This document shows, piece by piece, positions 1 through 8,368 of a stretch of 64,000 nucleotides of DNA. The stretch is from Acidobacteriaceae bacterium (GTDB taxonomy: Bacteria > Acidobacteriota > Terriglobia > Terriglobales > Acidobacteriaceae), in assembly GCA_025355385.1 (NCBI GenBank), contig JANXZS010000083.1, positions 1-64,000 on the forward strand, in the 5' to 3' direction. The first letter of the stretch is position 1; each line of letters begins with the position of its first letter. A program made the position numbers and the translations under genes. A model generated the notes under the pieces. It had not been told where the DNA came from. It was given only the letters and a program-made list of their open reading frames with translations, and did not search any database.

Positions 1-2106
1 GGTCGATCGTCCACGGGCCACGTTGTCGCTTGCCCCGATGCGCGTGTAGATGCGGTCCACCAGCCCCAGGCGCACTCGCTCCGCCGGAACGAAGCAGCCC
101 ATTTGCGCCATGATCACCAGTAGCGCGGCCTGTCTTAGATATGTCGATTTGCCGCCCATGTTCGGCCCCGTAATCAGCAGCAGGCTGGGACCGTTTGTGT
201 CGAGATATAAATCGTTGGGGATGAAGCGGCCTTCGCCGCCCGTCTCCATCAGTCGCTCCACGACCGGATGCCGTACGCCAATTGCTTCGAAGATCAAGTC
301 CTCTTCAATCTTCGGGCGAACGTAGTGATGCAGAGCAGCCAGGTGCGCGAAATTGGCTAGTAGATCCACCTCGGCCACAATCGCGCTCGCGCGGCGGATG
401 CGGCTGGCTGCCACAAGGACGGTGGCCCGAAGGTCAGCGAAGAGACGCTTTTCAATCTCGATGGCACGTTCGTGGGCGGTGAGGACGCGTACCTCGTAGT
501 CCTTTAACTCAGGCGTGGTGAATCGCTCGGCGTTCACCAGCGTCTGTTTCCTCTCATAGTCAGCGGGGACGCTGGAGAGATTCGATTTGGTGATTTCGAT
601 GTAGTAGCCGAAGACAGAGTTGAAGCGAACTTTCAAGGAATGTATCCCGGTTCGCTTGCGCTCGCGCTCTTCAATGGCTGCGATGGATTGCCTGCCGCTT
701 TTGCTGACAGTCCGCAGCGAATCAAGCTCGGCGTCCACTCCCTCCGCGATCACGCCGCCCTCCACGAGCGTCAGTGGCGGTTCCGGCAACAGGGTGCCTG
801 CAATTTTTGCGCAGAGATCTTCTAGTGTGTCCAGCCGATCGAGGCAGTCGCGCCACTTGGTGGCGGTCAGGGGCATGAGGGCCAGTTTTACTAGCGGAAG
901 GCGAGCCAGGGAGTGTGCCAACGCCAGCAGATCACGCGGGCCTGCACTATCCAGCGAGATGCGCGCCAGCAGCCGCTCCAGATCGAGAATGCCGGCCAGC
1001 GTACGCCGCACCTCTTCGCGGCGCACCAGATCCGGATGTATTTCGCCTACTGCTTCATACCTGCGCTCGATCTGGTGGCGGTCCAGCAGTGGTCGCAGAA
1101 TGGAGGCTCGCAGAAGCCGCTTTCCCATCGGCGTCTGGCAACAGTCGAGGGTGTGAAACAGCGTCGTCTCTGGCGAGGAGTCGGAGAAGAGCGTGTCGAT
1201 CAACTCCAAATTGCGCGCGGTTACCTGATCTAGTTGCAGAAACTCCGATCGTTCGTAGAACCGGATGCTGTCAATGTGCCCAGCGTCAAGTTGCTGTGTG
1301 CTGCGCACGTAGTGCAGCACGGCTCCAGCAGCAGCTGCTGCAGTTGCGTGCCCTGTCAGTCCAAATCCATCGAGCGAATGCGTTCCCAGCTGCCGTTCTA
1401 GCAGAGGAATGGCGTACTCTGCGGAAAAAACCCAGTCGTCGAGCTTCGTCTTGGTGGGGATGCGCTCCAGCCCTCGCGTCTCCTCGCGGTCCATGGGGTC
1501 GAGCAGCGGCTGGTTTGAACTAAGCAAGAGCTCGCTGGGCTGCACCTTGGTCAGCTCATCTATCGCCAGAGCCATCGCGTTTGCCCCGGTAAACTCAGCC
1601 GCGCGGAAGTCGCCGGTCGATAGGTCCAGTAGAGCAACGGCAGCGGTCTGTCCATCGGAGTGCAGCGCGCCTAGGAAATTATTGAGGTCCGCCCCTAGAG
1701 CAGGATCGATGGCCGTGCCCGGAGTAAGGACGCGCGTCACTTCGCGCCGGACGATCTTCTTAGTCAGCTTCGGATCTTCCATCTGCTCGCAAATTGCGAC
1801 GCGGTAGCCCTTGCGGAGGAGACGGGAAATGTAGGCTTCCGCAGCGTGGTAGGGAACTCCGCACATGGGCACGGATCGCTCGCGGTCGCGAGCAGTCAAA
1901 GTGATCTGTAATTCCCGGGAAGCAGTTTGTGCGTCGTCGAAAAAAAGCTCGTAGAAGTCGCCCATGCGGAAAAAGAGCAGGGCATCGGGATTCAGCCCCT
2001 TGGCGCCCATATACTGTCGCATAAACGGCGTGAGTACGGGGGGAGATGGGGGCTCGGCGGAGGTGGAAGGCTCACTTGAAGCCGGGGGTAAATTTTCTTC
2101 AGGCAC
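1..2106 (-). CDS. mutS: DNA mismatch repair protein MutS (C-terminal end cut off by window)
   Basis: MutS recognises mismatches in newly replicated DNA and recruits MutL. The window holds residues 1 to about 702. The mismatch-binding domain I follows a Pro/Ser/Glu-rich leader and has the expected DALLFFRMGDFYELF motif; connector, lever and clamp regions follow. The Walker A loop TGPNMGGKSTYLRQ lies near residue 640, so the rest of the ATPase domain and the dimerisation tail lie outside the window. I chose the GTG at 2106; the next in-frame start, ATG at 2022, would remove the leader but leave domain I intact. Neither has a strong ribosome-binding site. The gene lies downstream of a small membrane-protein gene on the same strand. 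Identity is certain; the start is not. Confidence 0.97.
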   Translation of the reverse strand, partial: MPEENLPPASSEPSTSAEPPSPPVLTPFMRQYMGAKGLNPDALLFFRMGDFYELFFDDAQTASRELQITLTARDRERSVPMCGVPYHAAEAYISRLLRKGYRVAICEQMEDPKLTKKIVRREVTRVLTPGTAIDPALGADLNNFLGALHSDGQTAAVALLDLSTGDFRAAEFTGANAMALAIDELTKVQPSELLLSSNQPLLDPMDREETRGLERIPTKTKLDDWVFSAEYAIPLLERQLGTHSLDGFGLTGHATAAAAAGAVLHYVRSTQQLDAGHIDSIRFYERSEFLQLDQVTARNLELIDTLFSDSSPETTLFHTLDCCQTPMGKRLLRASILRPLLDRHQIERRYEAVGEIHPDLVRREEVRRTLAGILDLERLLARISLDSAGPRDLLALAHSLARLPLVKLALMPLTATKWRDCLDRLDTLEDLCAKIAGTLLPEPPLTLVEGGVIAEGVDAELDSLRTVSKSGRQSIAAIEERERKRTGIHSLKVRFNSVFGYYIEITKSNLSSVPADYERKQTLVNAERFTTPELKDYEVRVLTAHERAIEIEKRLFADLRATVLVAASRIRRASAIVAEVDLLANFAHLAALHHYVRPKIEEDLIFEAIGVRHPVVERLMETGGEGRFIPNDLYLDTNGPSLLLITGPNMGGKSTYLRQAALLVIMAQMGCFVPAERVRLGLVDRIYTRIGASDNVARGRST

Positions 2107-2112
2107 GGAGAT

Positions 2113-2140
2113 GCCAGCATACCGCGAACGGCATGCTGGC
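2113..2140. promoter_or_regulatory. Inverted repeat just upstream of mutS start
   Basis: GCCAGCAT and ATGCTGGC form a perfect 8-bp stem around a 12-nt loop, between the stop of the small membrane-protein gene and the mutS start. There is no T-run, so it is not a standard terminator. It could separate the two transcripts or affect mutS translation; function is inferred from position only. Confidence 0.3.
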
Positions 2141-2178
2141 GTGTAGTCCAACTGCTTGATTGCAATATTGGGTTGCTG

Positions 2179-2460
2179 CTAGATTCCTTGGCCGTGTCCT
2201 GAGGGCTCGGCAACCCGGGCGTCGGAGCCGTGCTGTTTGACCATCTTGTTGTAGGTTCCAATAATCAGGAATGGAGCAACCCACTGACCAACGAAAAGCG
2301 CCATATGGTCTTTGCCTTGAGCCTTAAGGGCAAGCGAAGCAATCACGGACGCAAATGCTGCGCCAAGAAAGAAGCTGCTGGGCAACTGCGCGGTATAGCT
2401 CTCCATCAGAGCGGTAACCTGATCTTCCGCGATTTCACCGGAACGAACGCGATGGTCCAT
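2179..2460 (-). CDS. Small two-helix membrane protein, unknown function
   Basis: A 93-aa protein I do not recognise. After a charged N-terminus (about 30 residues, MDHRVRSGEIAEDQV) come two hydrophobic stretches, around residues 32-48 (SSFFLGAAFASVIASLA) and 56-72 (MALFVGQWVAPFLIIG), then a short polar tail. This suggests an inner-membrane hairpin. The start at 2460 has AGGAG eight bases upstream; a TTG six codons earlier sits on that site and is unlikely to be used. The gene reads toward mutS but is separated from it by an inverted repeat. Small hydrophobic proteins of this shape are common in Acidobacteriota; no role can be assigned. Confidence 0.7.
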   Translation of the reverse strand: MDHRVRSGEIAEDQVTALMESYTAQLPSSFFLGAAFASVIASLALKAQGKDHMALFVGQWVAPFLIIGTYNKMVKQHGSDARVAEPSGHGQGI

Positions 2461-2659
2461 ATGTGTATCTCCTGTCAATTGAACGTTAGAAAATCATTGC
2501 CGTATCCCGCATGAACCCTCAGGACCGTACGAGCAGGCTAATAAATTTACTATTTGGGATAGATGCACGTATTGATGGGGGCAACAACAATTAGGTGAAC
2601 AGGAGGGCGCTTTAGTTCGGTAGGATGAAACCAGCCGTCGGCGAACGGGCATGCTGAAC

Positions 2660-2681
2660 GTGATCTAGATCACCGTATACT
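2660..2681. promoter_or_regulatory. CRP/FNR-type operator and -10 element of the hem operon
   Basis: GTGATCTAGATCAC (2660-2673) is a perfect 14-bp palindrome with the GTGA-N6-TCAC layout of CRP/FNR-superfamily sites, and equals the inner core of the ideal E. coli CRP site. A TATACT hexamer follows at 2676-2681, and the first gene of the haem operon starts at 2709. If TATACT is the -10, the dyad overlaps the spacer and would favour repression. The dyad and hexamer are seen directly; regulator and mode are inferred. Confidence 0.55.
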
Positions 2682-2708
2682 GGTGAGTACTCTTCTAAGG
2701 TTGATTAA

Positions 2709-3524
2709 ATGTTTCTGCTTTGGCTCAGGGTCGCTGCGGCGCTATATGGACTGGCAAGTCTAGCTGCCCTGCCAGCAGTGCTGTACGGCCGACCCAGGTG
2801 GAACAGAGTCTGTCTGGGCGCTACCATCGGCGGATTTTTCTTTCACTTCGTTTCTCTGGCGGAAATGTTAAATGCGGCGCATCACTGGACGCCGGTCGGC
2901 ATGCACGAGGTTCAGTCGCTGCTGGCTCTCTTGATTGCCTCCGCCTTCCTCTTAATCGCCCTGCGGTATCGCACGGTCTCCTTCGGGATGTTCGCTCTGC
3001 CGCTGGCGTTTTTGCTGGTCCTCATCCCGGCAATCGGGCCGGACAAATACACCTTTACCTCGCCGCTGATCCGCAATGGGTGGGTCTTTGTACACATTGC
3101 CGCGATTCTCGCCGCGTATGCGGCGCTGATCTTCAGCCTGCTTGCCAGCCTGCTCTACCTGTTGCAGGAGCGTCGCATCAAGAGCAAGCAGAAAGCCGAA
3201 TTCCTGCCCTGGCTTCCACCTCTCGAAACTATCGACCAGATTGCCCATCGCACACTGCTCGTGGGATTCCACGCAATGACGGTGGGCCTGTTGGCTGGGT
3301 CGCTGATTGCTCAATCGAGTGTAGGGTCGGCCTACTTTCGCGATCCCAAGGTGCTTTTGTCATTCGGCATGTGGCTTCTGTTCGTGGTGCTTCTGTTTAT
3401 TCGCAAGAGCAAGGGCTTGCGCGGCCGTCGCGCCGTCTATCTTTCCAGCCTGGTCTTTCTGGTGATGCTCAGCGTTTGGGCTGCCAACCAAGTCAGCTCC
3501 TTTCACAGGTTTACTGCCCCATGA
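2709..3524 (+). CDS. hemX: HemX/CcsA-family cytochrome c assembly membrane protein
   Basis: A 271-aa polytopic membrane protein with about eight hydrophobic segments and a conserved central part (GWVFVHIAAILAAYAALIF) in which a His lies inside a helix, as in HemX/CcsA (HCD) proteins. It is the first gene of a haem biosynthesis operon and its stop overlaps the hemA ATG (ATGA at 3521-3524). HemX homologues next to hemA are known in Bacillus, where HemX affects glutamyl-tRNA reductase levels; other family members act in cytochrome c haem delivery. RBS: CTAAGG before the ATG at 2709. The family is clear; whether it acts on HemA or on cytochrome maturation is open, as a separate Ccm cluster lies at 54-58 kb. 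Confidence 0.85.
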   Translation: MFLLWLRVAAALYGLASLAALPAVLYGRPRWNRVCLGATIGGFFFHFVSLAEMLNAAHHWTPVGMHEVQSLLALLIASAFLLIALRYRTVSFGMFALPLAFLLVLIPAIGPDKYTFTSPLIRNGWVFVHIAAILAAYAALIFSLLASLLYLLQERRIKSKQKAEFLPWLPPLETIDQIAHRTLLVGFHAMTVGLLAGSLIAQSSVGSAYFRDPKVLLSFGMWLLFVVLLFIRKSKGLRGRRAVYLSSLVFLVMLSVWAANQVSSFHRFTAP

Positions 3525-4942
3525 GCACAGGCACCCACCTTGTTTTGCTCGGGGTGAACCACAAGACGGCCCCGATCGAATTGCGCGAGCGACTTGCCAT
3601 CCCTGTCCACCGCCTGGCCGAAGCGACCCGGCAGTTGTTGGACACGGCGGGCGTTTGCGAAGCCATGATCCTCTCCACCTGTAATCGCGTGGAAATCATC
3701 ACCTGCCAGGAATTCGCCGCCGACCTGCTGCATTTTCTGGATCAGTTTCTAGGCATCGATCCGAGCATGTTGCGCCCTCATCTTTACGAGTACCGCGAGC
3801 GGGAAGCGGTCCGCCATCTCTTTCGCGTAGCCGCCAGCCTGGATTCAATGGTTGTAGGCGAACCGCAGATCCTCGGCCAGGTGAAGGAGTCTTATACCGT
3901 TGCGCGCTCGGTGGGTGCAGTGCATGCAAACCTCGAGAAGCTTTTGCAGTGTGCCTTCGCGGTAGCGAAGAAGGTGCGGACAGAGACGCAGATTGGCAGC
4001 TCCTCAATTTCCATCGCATCCGTAGCCGTCGACCTGGCCCAAAAGATTTTTGGCTCGCTCGAAGGCAAAACAGTCTTCCTCGTCGGTGCTGGCAAGATGG
4101 GCGAATTGGCGGCACGGCACCTCCTCCAGCAGGGCGCCGGAGCGATCTTCGTCGCGAACCGCACGCACGAGCGAGCAGTGCGCATTGCGGATACATTTCA
4201 TGGGCGGGCGATCCGCTTCGAAGACCTGCATAAGACGGCAGATCAAGCGGACATTATCATCACGTCCACGGGCGCGGCCCACCCCATCTTCCGCCGCGAG
4301 CATGGGCAGCTCTTCATGCAGAAGCGGCGCAACCGGCCTATGTTCTTCATCGATATTGCCGTGCCCCGGGATGTCGACCCCGAGATGAACCGGATTGAAG
4401 GCATCTTTGTATACGACATCGATGATCTGCAATCGGTGGCGGCTTCGCATTTGGCCGAACGCACCCGTGAGGCGGAAAGCGCCGAGAGCATCGTGGCTGG
4501 GGAGGTGGAACGCTATCATGAGAAGCTGCAAACACTGAACGTGGTGCCCGCCATTGTCGGCATTCAGCAGTCCGCTGAGGAGATTCGACAGATGGAATTG
4601 CGTCGCGCTCACGCGCGGCTTCAGTCGCTCACTGCTGAGCAATTGGCGGCGGTGGAGGCGCTTACCAGGGGCATGATGAACAAGGTGCTTCACCTTCCGT
4701 TGCAGGCCTTGAAAACCGCTGCCCGTGCCGGCGACGTGGCTACCGTAGAAACCATTTGTGGACTGTTCGAGGGGACAGCGACACACGCTGGCGAGCCCCT
4801 GCCATCCACGTTGCAGAAACAGCCAGAGGCTTCCACTGAAGCGGTCTCTGAGACTGCGGCGACCGCAGAGTCTAACGTAGTCAGCGAACAACAGCATGTT
4901 GCGGCGGGCCGAGTTGTGTCGCCGGCAAAGGGGCGGGCGTGA
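3521..4942 (+). CDS. hemA: Glutamyl-tRNA reductase
   Basis: Reduces glutamyl-tRNA(Glu) to glutamate-1-semialdehyde with NADPH, the first committed step of C5-pathway tetrapyrrole synthesis. The 473-aa product begins with LLGVNHKTAPIELRERL; the catalytic Cys is in STCNRVE near residue 52, and the NADPH-binding VGAGKMGELAARHL lies near residue 188. The dimerisation domain follows. After the usual end, about 60 residues of Glu/Ala/Thr/Ser-rich tail (from GTATHAGEP) form a low-complexity extension. The ATG overlaps the hemX stop, and the TGA overlaps the hemC GTG (GTGA), so the genes are probably translationally coupled. Confidence 0.97.
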   Translation: MSTGTHLVLLGVNHKTAPIELRERLAIPVHRLAEATRQLLDTAGVCEAMILSTCNRVEIITCQEFAADLLHFLDQFLGIDPSMLRPHLYEYREREAVRHLFRVAASLDSMVVGEPQILGQVKESYTVARSVGAVHANLEKLLQCAFAVAKKVRTETQIGSSSISIASVAVDLAQKIFGSLEGKTVFLVGAGKMGELAARHLLQQGAGAIFVANRTHERAVRIADTFHGRAIRFEDLHKTADQADIIITSTGAAHPIFRREHGQLFMQKRRNRPMFFIDIAVPRDVDPEMNRIEGIFVYDIDDLQSVAASHLAERTREAESAESIVAGEVERYHEKLQTLNVVPAIVGIQQSAEEIRQMELRRAHARLQSLTAEQLAAVEALTRGMMNKVLHLPLQALKTAARAGDVATVETICGLFEGTATHAGEPLPSTLQKQPEASTEAVSETAATAESNVVSEQQHVAAGRVVSPAKGRA

Positions 4943-5847
4943 TCCGCATCGGATCGCGGGGCTCCCAGCTGGCTTTGTGGCAATCGAACCACATTGCGGA
5001 TGCTTTGCGCGCGGCAGGATATGATGTTTCGATTGAGGTCATCCGCACCACGGGCGATCGTATGCAGAACGTCGCCTTTGCCGAGGTCGGCTCCAAGGGG
5101 ATGTTTACTAAAGAGATCGAGGAAGCGCTCGCCGAGGACAGGATCGATCTGGCGGTGCATAGTCTCAAGGACCTGCCAACTGAGTTGCACACAGACTTTT
5201 TTATTGCCGCCATTCCCCCGCGAGTGGATGCGCGCGATGCCCTTGTCTCGGCAGACTACGCTCGCTTTGCCGATCTTCCGCCGGGGGCGCTGGTAGGCAC
5301 CAGCAGCCTTCGCCGCCAGGCTCAACTGCGGGCGGCGCGGCCTGATCTGCGGTATGTTGAGTTTCGCGGCAACGTGGATACGCGTCTGCGCAAGTTGGGT
5401 GATGGCCAGGTGCAGGCTATCGTCCTGGCGTCGGCGGGCCTGGAGCGACTGGGCAAAACCGAATGGATACGCGAACGTTTTGACCCCGATATCGTCTGCC
5501 CCGCGGCCGGGCAGGGCGCCCTGGCTATCGAGTGCCGCAGCGCCGATGCCACGACGCACAGTTTTGTTCGGTCTCTTGATGACGCGGAAACGCGCTTCGC
5601 GGTGACTGCCGAGCGAGCCGCATTGAACGCCCTTGGCGGTGGTTGCCAGGTGCCAATTGGCGTCTATTGCACGCGAGAGGGAACCGCCTTCCGTCTGCGC
5701 GGGGCAGTGGCGCAGCCCGATGGCAGCCTGGTGCTACGCGCGGAGGCGAAGGGTACGCAGGCCGACGATCTTGGTGCGAGGCTTGCAAAAGACTTGCTGG
5801 CCAAGGGCGCCGCCGAGATCTTGGCCAGCGTGAGCGGAACGCAATGA
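4939..5847 (+). CDS. hemC: Porphobilinogen deaminase (hydroxymethylbilane synthase)
   Basis: Polymerises four porphobilinogens to hydroxymethylbilane in the cytoplasm. The 302-aa protein starts IRIGSRGSQLALWQSNH, the standard N-terminus. It contains VHSLKDLPTEL, the TSSLRRQAQLRA arginine motif and the GGGCQVPIG loop near residue 235, whose Cys carries the dipyrromethane cofactor. The start is GTG overlapping the hemA stop by 4 bases; the stop overlaps the hemD ATG by 3 bases. Length and motifs match the family. Confidence 0.97.
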   Translation: MIRIGSRGSQLALWQSNHIADALRAAGYDVSIEVIRTTGDRMQNVAFAEVGSKGMFTKEIEEALAEDRIDLAVHSLKDLPTELHTDFFIAAIPPRVDARDALVSADYARFADLPPGALVGTSSLRRQAQLRAARPDLRYVEFRGNVDTRLRKLGDGQVQAIVLASAGLERLGKTEWIRERFDPDIVCPAAGQGALAIECRSADATTHSFVRSLDDAETRFAVTAERAALNALGGGCQVPIGVYCTREGTAFRLRGAVAQPDGSLVLRAEAKGTQADDLGARLAKDLLAKGAAEILASVSGTQ

Positions 5848-6638
5848 ATCCGGTACCCGGTCAGCTCGCAGGTAGACGCATCGTTGTTACCCGTGCGCAG
5901 CAACAGGCGGGACGGCTGGCCGAGGCATTGCGGGAGCTAGGTGCAGACGTCATCGAGCTGCCGGTCATTGAAATCGTGCCACCCTCTTCCTACAAACCCC
6001 TCGATGATGCCTTAAGACATCTGGATTTGTATCAGTGGCTGATCGTTACCAGCGCAAATACGGTTCGCGTGCTTGGCGAACGGGCGAAAGCAATCCCAAT
6101 CGACCTGTCTCATCTGAGGCACCTCAAGACGGTTGCCATCGGATCGGCTACGGCTGAAGCCATGCGCGAGCAGGGAATTGCGGTCGATCTGGTTCCTGAA
6201 AAGTACGTGGCGGAATCGGTTGTCGAGGCCCTGACGCAGGCAGCGCCCGGTGCCAGAATTCTGCTAGCGCGGGCAAGGGTTGCCCGCGATGTGATTCCCG
6301 AAGAACTGGCGAGTCTTGGCGCCCAGGTTGATATCGTGGAAGCCTATCAGACAGTAGTTCCTACCGGATCGGATACGCGGGTTCGCGAGCTTTTCGGTGA
6401 TCCTGCGTGTGTGCCAGACGCTGTTACGTTTACCAGTTCCTCCACGGTAAAGAATTTCGTGGCTTTGCTTGAAAAAGCAGGGATGAGGGTGCCACCCGCC
6501 GGAGTGAAGGCTCTGTCCATCGGTCCCGTCACCAGCGCGACGCTGCGCGAGCGCGGCTGGGAGCCTTCGATAGAAGCCGGGCAATTCGACGTTGCCGGGC
6601 TGGTTGAGGCTGCAAAGAGGGCTTTGCCTCCGTCCTAG
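5844..6638 (+). CDS. hemD: Uroporphyrinogen-III synthase
   Basis: Cyclises hydroxymethylbilane with inversion of ring D to give uroporphyrinogen III, the branch point to haem and siroheme. The 264-aa product shows the HemD pattern: RRIVVTRAQQQAGRLAEAL at the start, DLYQWLIVTSANTVRVL, VAIGSATAEAMREQG, and TFTSSSTVKNF in the second domain. It is the last gene of the hemX-hemA-hemC-hemD run; its ATG overlaps the hemC stop. The next gene, nth, is convergent. A separate siroheme operon at 39-42 kb uses this product. Confidence 0.95.
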   Translation: MNPVPGQLAGRRIVVTRAQQQAGRLAEALRELGADVIELPVIEIVPPSSYKPLDDALRHLDLYQWLIVTSANTVRVLGERAKAIPIDLSHLRHLKTVAIGSATAEAMREQGIAVDLVPEKYVAESVVEALTQAAPGARILLARARVARDVIPEELASLGAQVDIVEAYQTVVPTGSDTRVRELFGDPACVPDAVTFTSSSTVKNFVALLEKAGMRVPPAGVKALSIGPVTSATLRERGWEPSIEAGQFDVAGLVEAAKRALPPS

Positions 6639-6715
6639 TGTAGGGCTCGGAAAAGCCACGCCGGGCCGTTGTCGGGTAATGCATAGCAATAGGAAATCCG
6701 CTCTAACTCACTCCT

Positions 6716-7504
6716 TCAGTGCGTGCTCCAGGTCTTGTCTGGGGAGTTGCAGAGAGGTTCCAGAGGGCAGTCAGCGCAGCGCGGCTTGCGGGCAATGCAG
6801 TTCTCCCGTCCATGGTGGATCATCTCGTGGGAGAAGGCGATCCAATGATCCTGCGGGATGGTCTTCATCAGGTCCTGCTCGACTTTTTCGGGAGCGGTAT
6901 TGCGCGTCAGTCCCAGGCGCCTCGACAAGCGCAGCACGTGGGTATCGACGACAACTCCGACGGCCTCTTTGTACGCGACGCCGAGCACTACGTTGGCCGT
7001 TTTGCGAGCTACACCGGGAAGTGTCAACAGGTCTTCCATCTTGCGCGGCACCTCTCCATGAAATGCACTCAGCAGTAGCTTGGCTGCTCCCGAGATGGAC
7101 TTTGCCTTGTTGCGGAAAAACCCCGTCGAGCGAACCTCGGCCTCGATCTCCGGCAGGGCAGCAGCGGCAAAATCCGCGGGTGTCGGGAACTTGCGAAAGA
7201 GCGAGGGAGTGACGATGTTGACGCGGGCATCGGTGCACTGGGCTGAGAGGATTGTTGCCACCAGTAATTCCCATGCGCTGTGATGTTGCAGCGCGCACTT
7301 CGCATGCGGATATGCCTTCGCCAGTATCTTGAGAATTGCCGCAATCCTCTCAGGCGCCAGGTCCGCTTTGAGAGAGGATTTCGATCGCGCCTTTGCGGAC
7401 ACAGCTTTCGCCGGAGCCCGGTCGGCAGTTTTTCTGGTCAGAGTTGCAGCGCGGCTTTTCTTCGCGCCTGTGATTTCAGTCGGTGCTGTCTTGTCGGTTG
7501 GCAT
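6716..7504 (-). CDS. nth: Endonuclease III (DNA glycosylase/AP lyase)
   Basis: A base-excision-repair enzyme that removes oxidised pyrimidines. The 262-aa protein has a basic, Ala/Lys-rich N-terminal extension of about 50 residues, then the HhH-GPD fold. The helix-hairpin-helix is LPGVARKTANVVLG with the catalytic Lys, and the catalytic Asp is in VVVDTHVLRLS. The C-terminal [4Fe-4S] ligands follow C-x6-C-x2-C-x5-C in CIARKPRCADCPLEPLC. I chose the ATG at 7504 because GAGGGAAAGG lies just before it; an ATG five codons upstream overlaps that site. Convergent with hemD and divergent from the DedA gene. Confidence 0.96.
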   Translation of the reverse strand: MPTDKTAPTEITGAKKSRAATLTRKTADRAPAKAVSAKARSKSSLKADLAPERIAAILKILAKAYPHAKCALQHHSAWELLVATILSAQCTDARVNIVTPSLFRKFPTPADFAAAALPEIEAEVRSTGFFRNKAKSISGAAKLLLSAFHGEVPRKMEDLLTLPGVARKTANVVLGVAYKEAVGVVVDTHVLRLSRRLGLTRNTAPEKVEQDLMKTIPQDHWIAFSHEMIHHGRENCIARKPRCADCPLEPLCNSPDKTWSTH

Positions 7505-7608
7505 GCGCCTTTCCCTCATCGATCCAGCCTATCTTTCCGAGCCACGCGGGCGTGGGTAAACCTGGACATGCCTTTCAGGGCATACATGCTCGGCTATACT
7601 CAACGAGG

Positions 7609-8247
7609 ATGACAGAAAAGATCTTAGCCGTTCTGGCCCACTTCATCATTGCGGTGATCTCGGCTGGTGGATATGCCGGTATTGCCCTGCTAATGGCCAT
7701 CGAGTCCGCGTGCGTGCCGCTGCCCTCGGAGATCATCATGCCTTTTTCCGGCTATCTCGTCTTCATGGGGCGCTTCAATCTGGTTTGGGTAGCCACAGCT
7801 GGCGCGATTGGCTGCAACCTGGGTTCCGCTGTTGCGTACTGGATCGGGGCTTATGGTGGAAGGCCGATGGTCGAGCGGTTTGGTCGGTTTGTTCTGCTGG
7901 ACAAACACGATCTGGATCGCACCACGCGTTTCTTTTCAAAATATGGCTCTGTCACAGTTTTTGTTGCCCGGTTGCTACCCGTCGTGCGGACTTTCATCGC
8001 TTTGCCTGCCGGGATTGCGAAAATGCCTCAGCTCCGCTTTCACATCTACACGTTTCTAGGATCGTGGCCATGGTGCTTCGCCCTCGCCTATGCCGGAATG
8101 AAGCTTGGTCAGGGCTGGGAGACGGATCCTCGGTTCAAACTGATTTTTCATCAATTTCACGCGGTGGTAGTCGTCTTCCTGCTGGCCGGCATTGCGTGGT
8201 TCCTTTGGTCTCACCTGAAGGGACGTTCGCGATCGGCCGAAGCATAG
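7609..8247 (+). CDS. DedA-family (SNARE-associated) inner-membrane protein
   Basis: A 212-aa membrane protein of the DedA family, members of which act in lipid-carrier or phospholipid scrambling and membrane homeostasis. Family signatures are seen: ESACVPLPSEIIMPFSGYL near residue 36, GAIGCNLGSAVAYWIGAYGG, FFSKYGSVTVFVARLLPVVR with the conserved Arg, and FIALPAGIAKMP. Membrane segments fill most of its length and the tail is basic (KGRSRSAEA). The start at 7609 follows an ACGAGG purine stretch. Single gene, divergent from nth; substrate unknown. Confidence 0.9.
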   Translation: MTEKILAVLAHFIIAVISAGGYAGIALLMAIESACVPLPSEIIMPFSGYLVFMGRFNLVWVATAGAIGCNLGSAVAYWIGAYGGRPMVERFGRFVLLDKHDLDRTTRFFSKYGSVTVFVARLLPVVRTFIALPAGIAKMPQLRFHIYTFLGSWPWCFALAYAGMKLGQGWETDPRFKLIFHQFHAVVVVFLLAGIAWFLWSHLKGRSRSAEA

Positions 8248-8368
8248 GCGCTTTAACCGACACCATTGCCCTTCTCTATCCGCGATTTGCCATAGTTCCA
8301 CTGCAGGGTTGAATCTAATCCGTCTTCACTTTATAGATTTTGTCAGCAACAGGAAGGATCAGTAAGAA

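Noticed and set aside
2720-3520. Rightward open frame leading into hemA from inside hemX.
   Set aside because: It overlaps the hemX coding frame; hemA starts at 3521 with its standard N-terminus.
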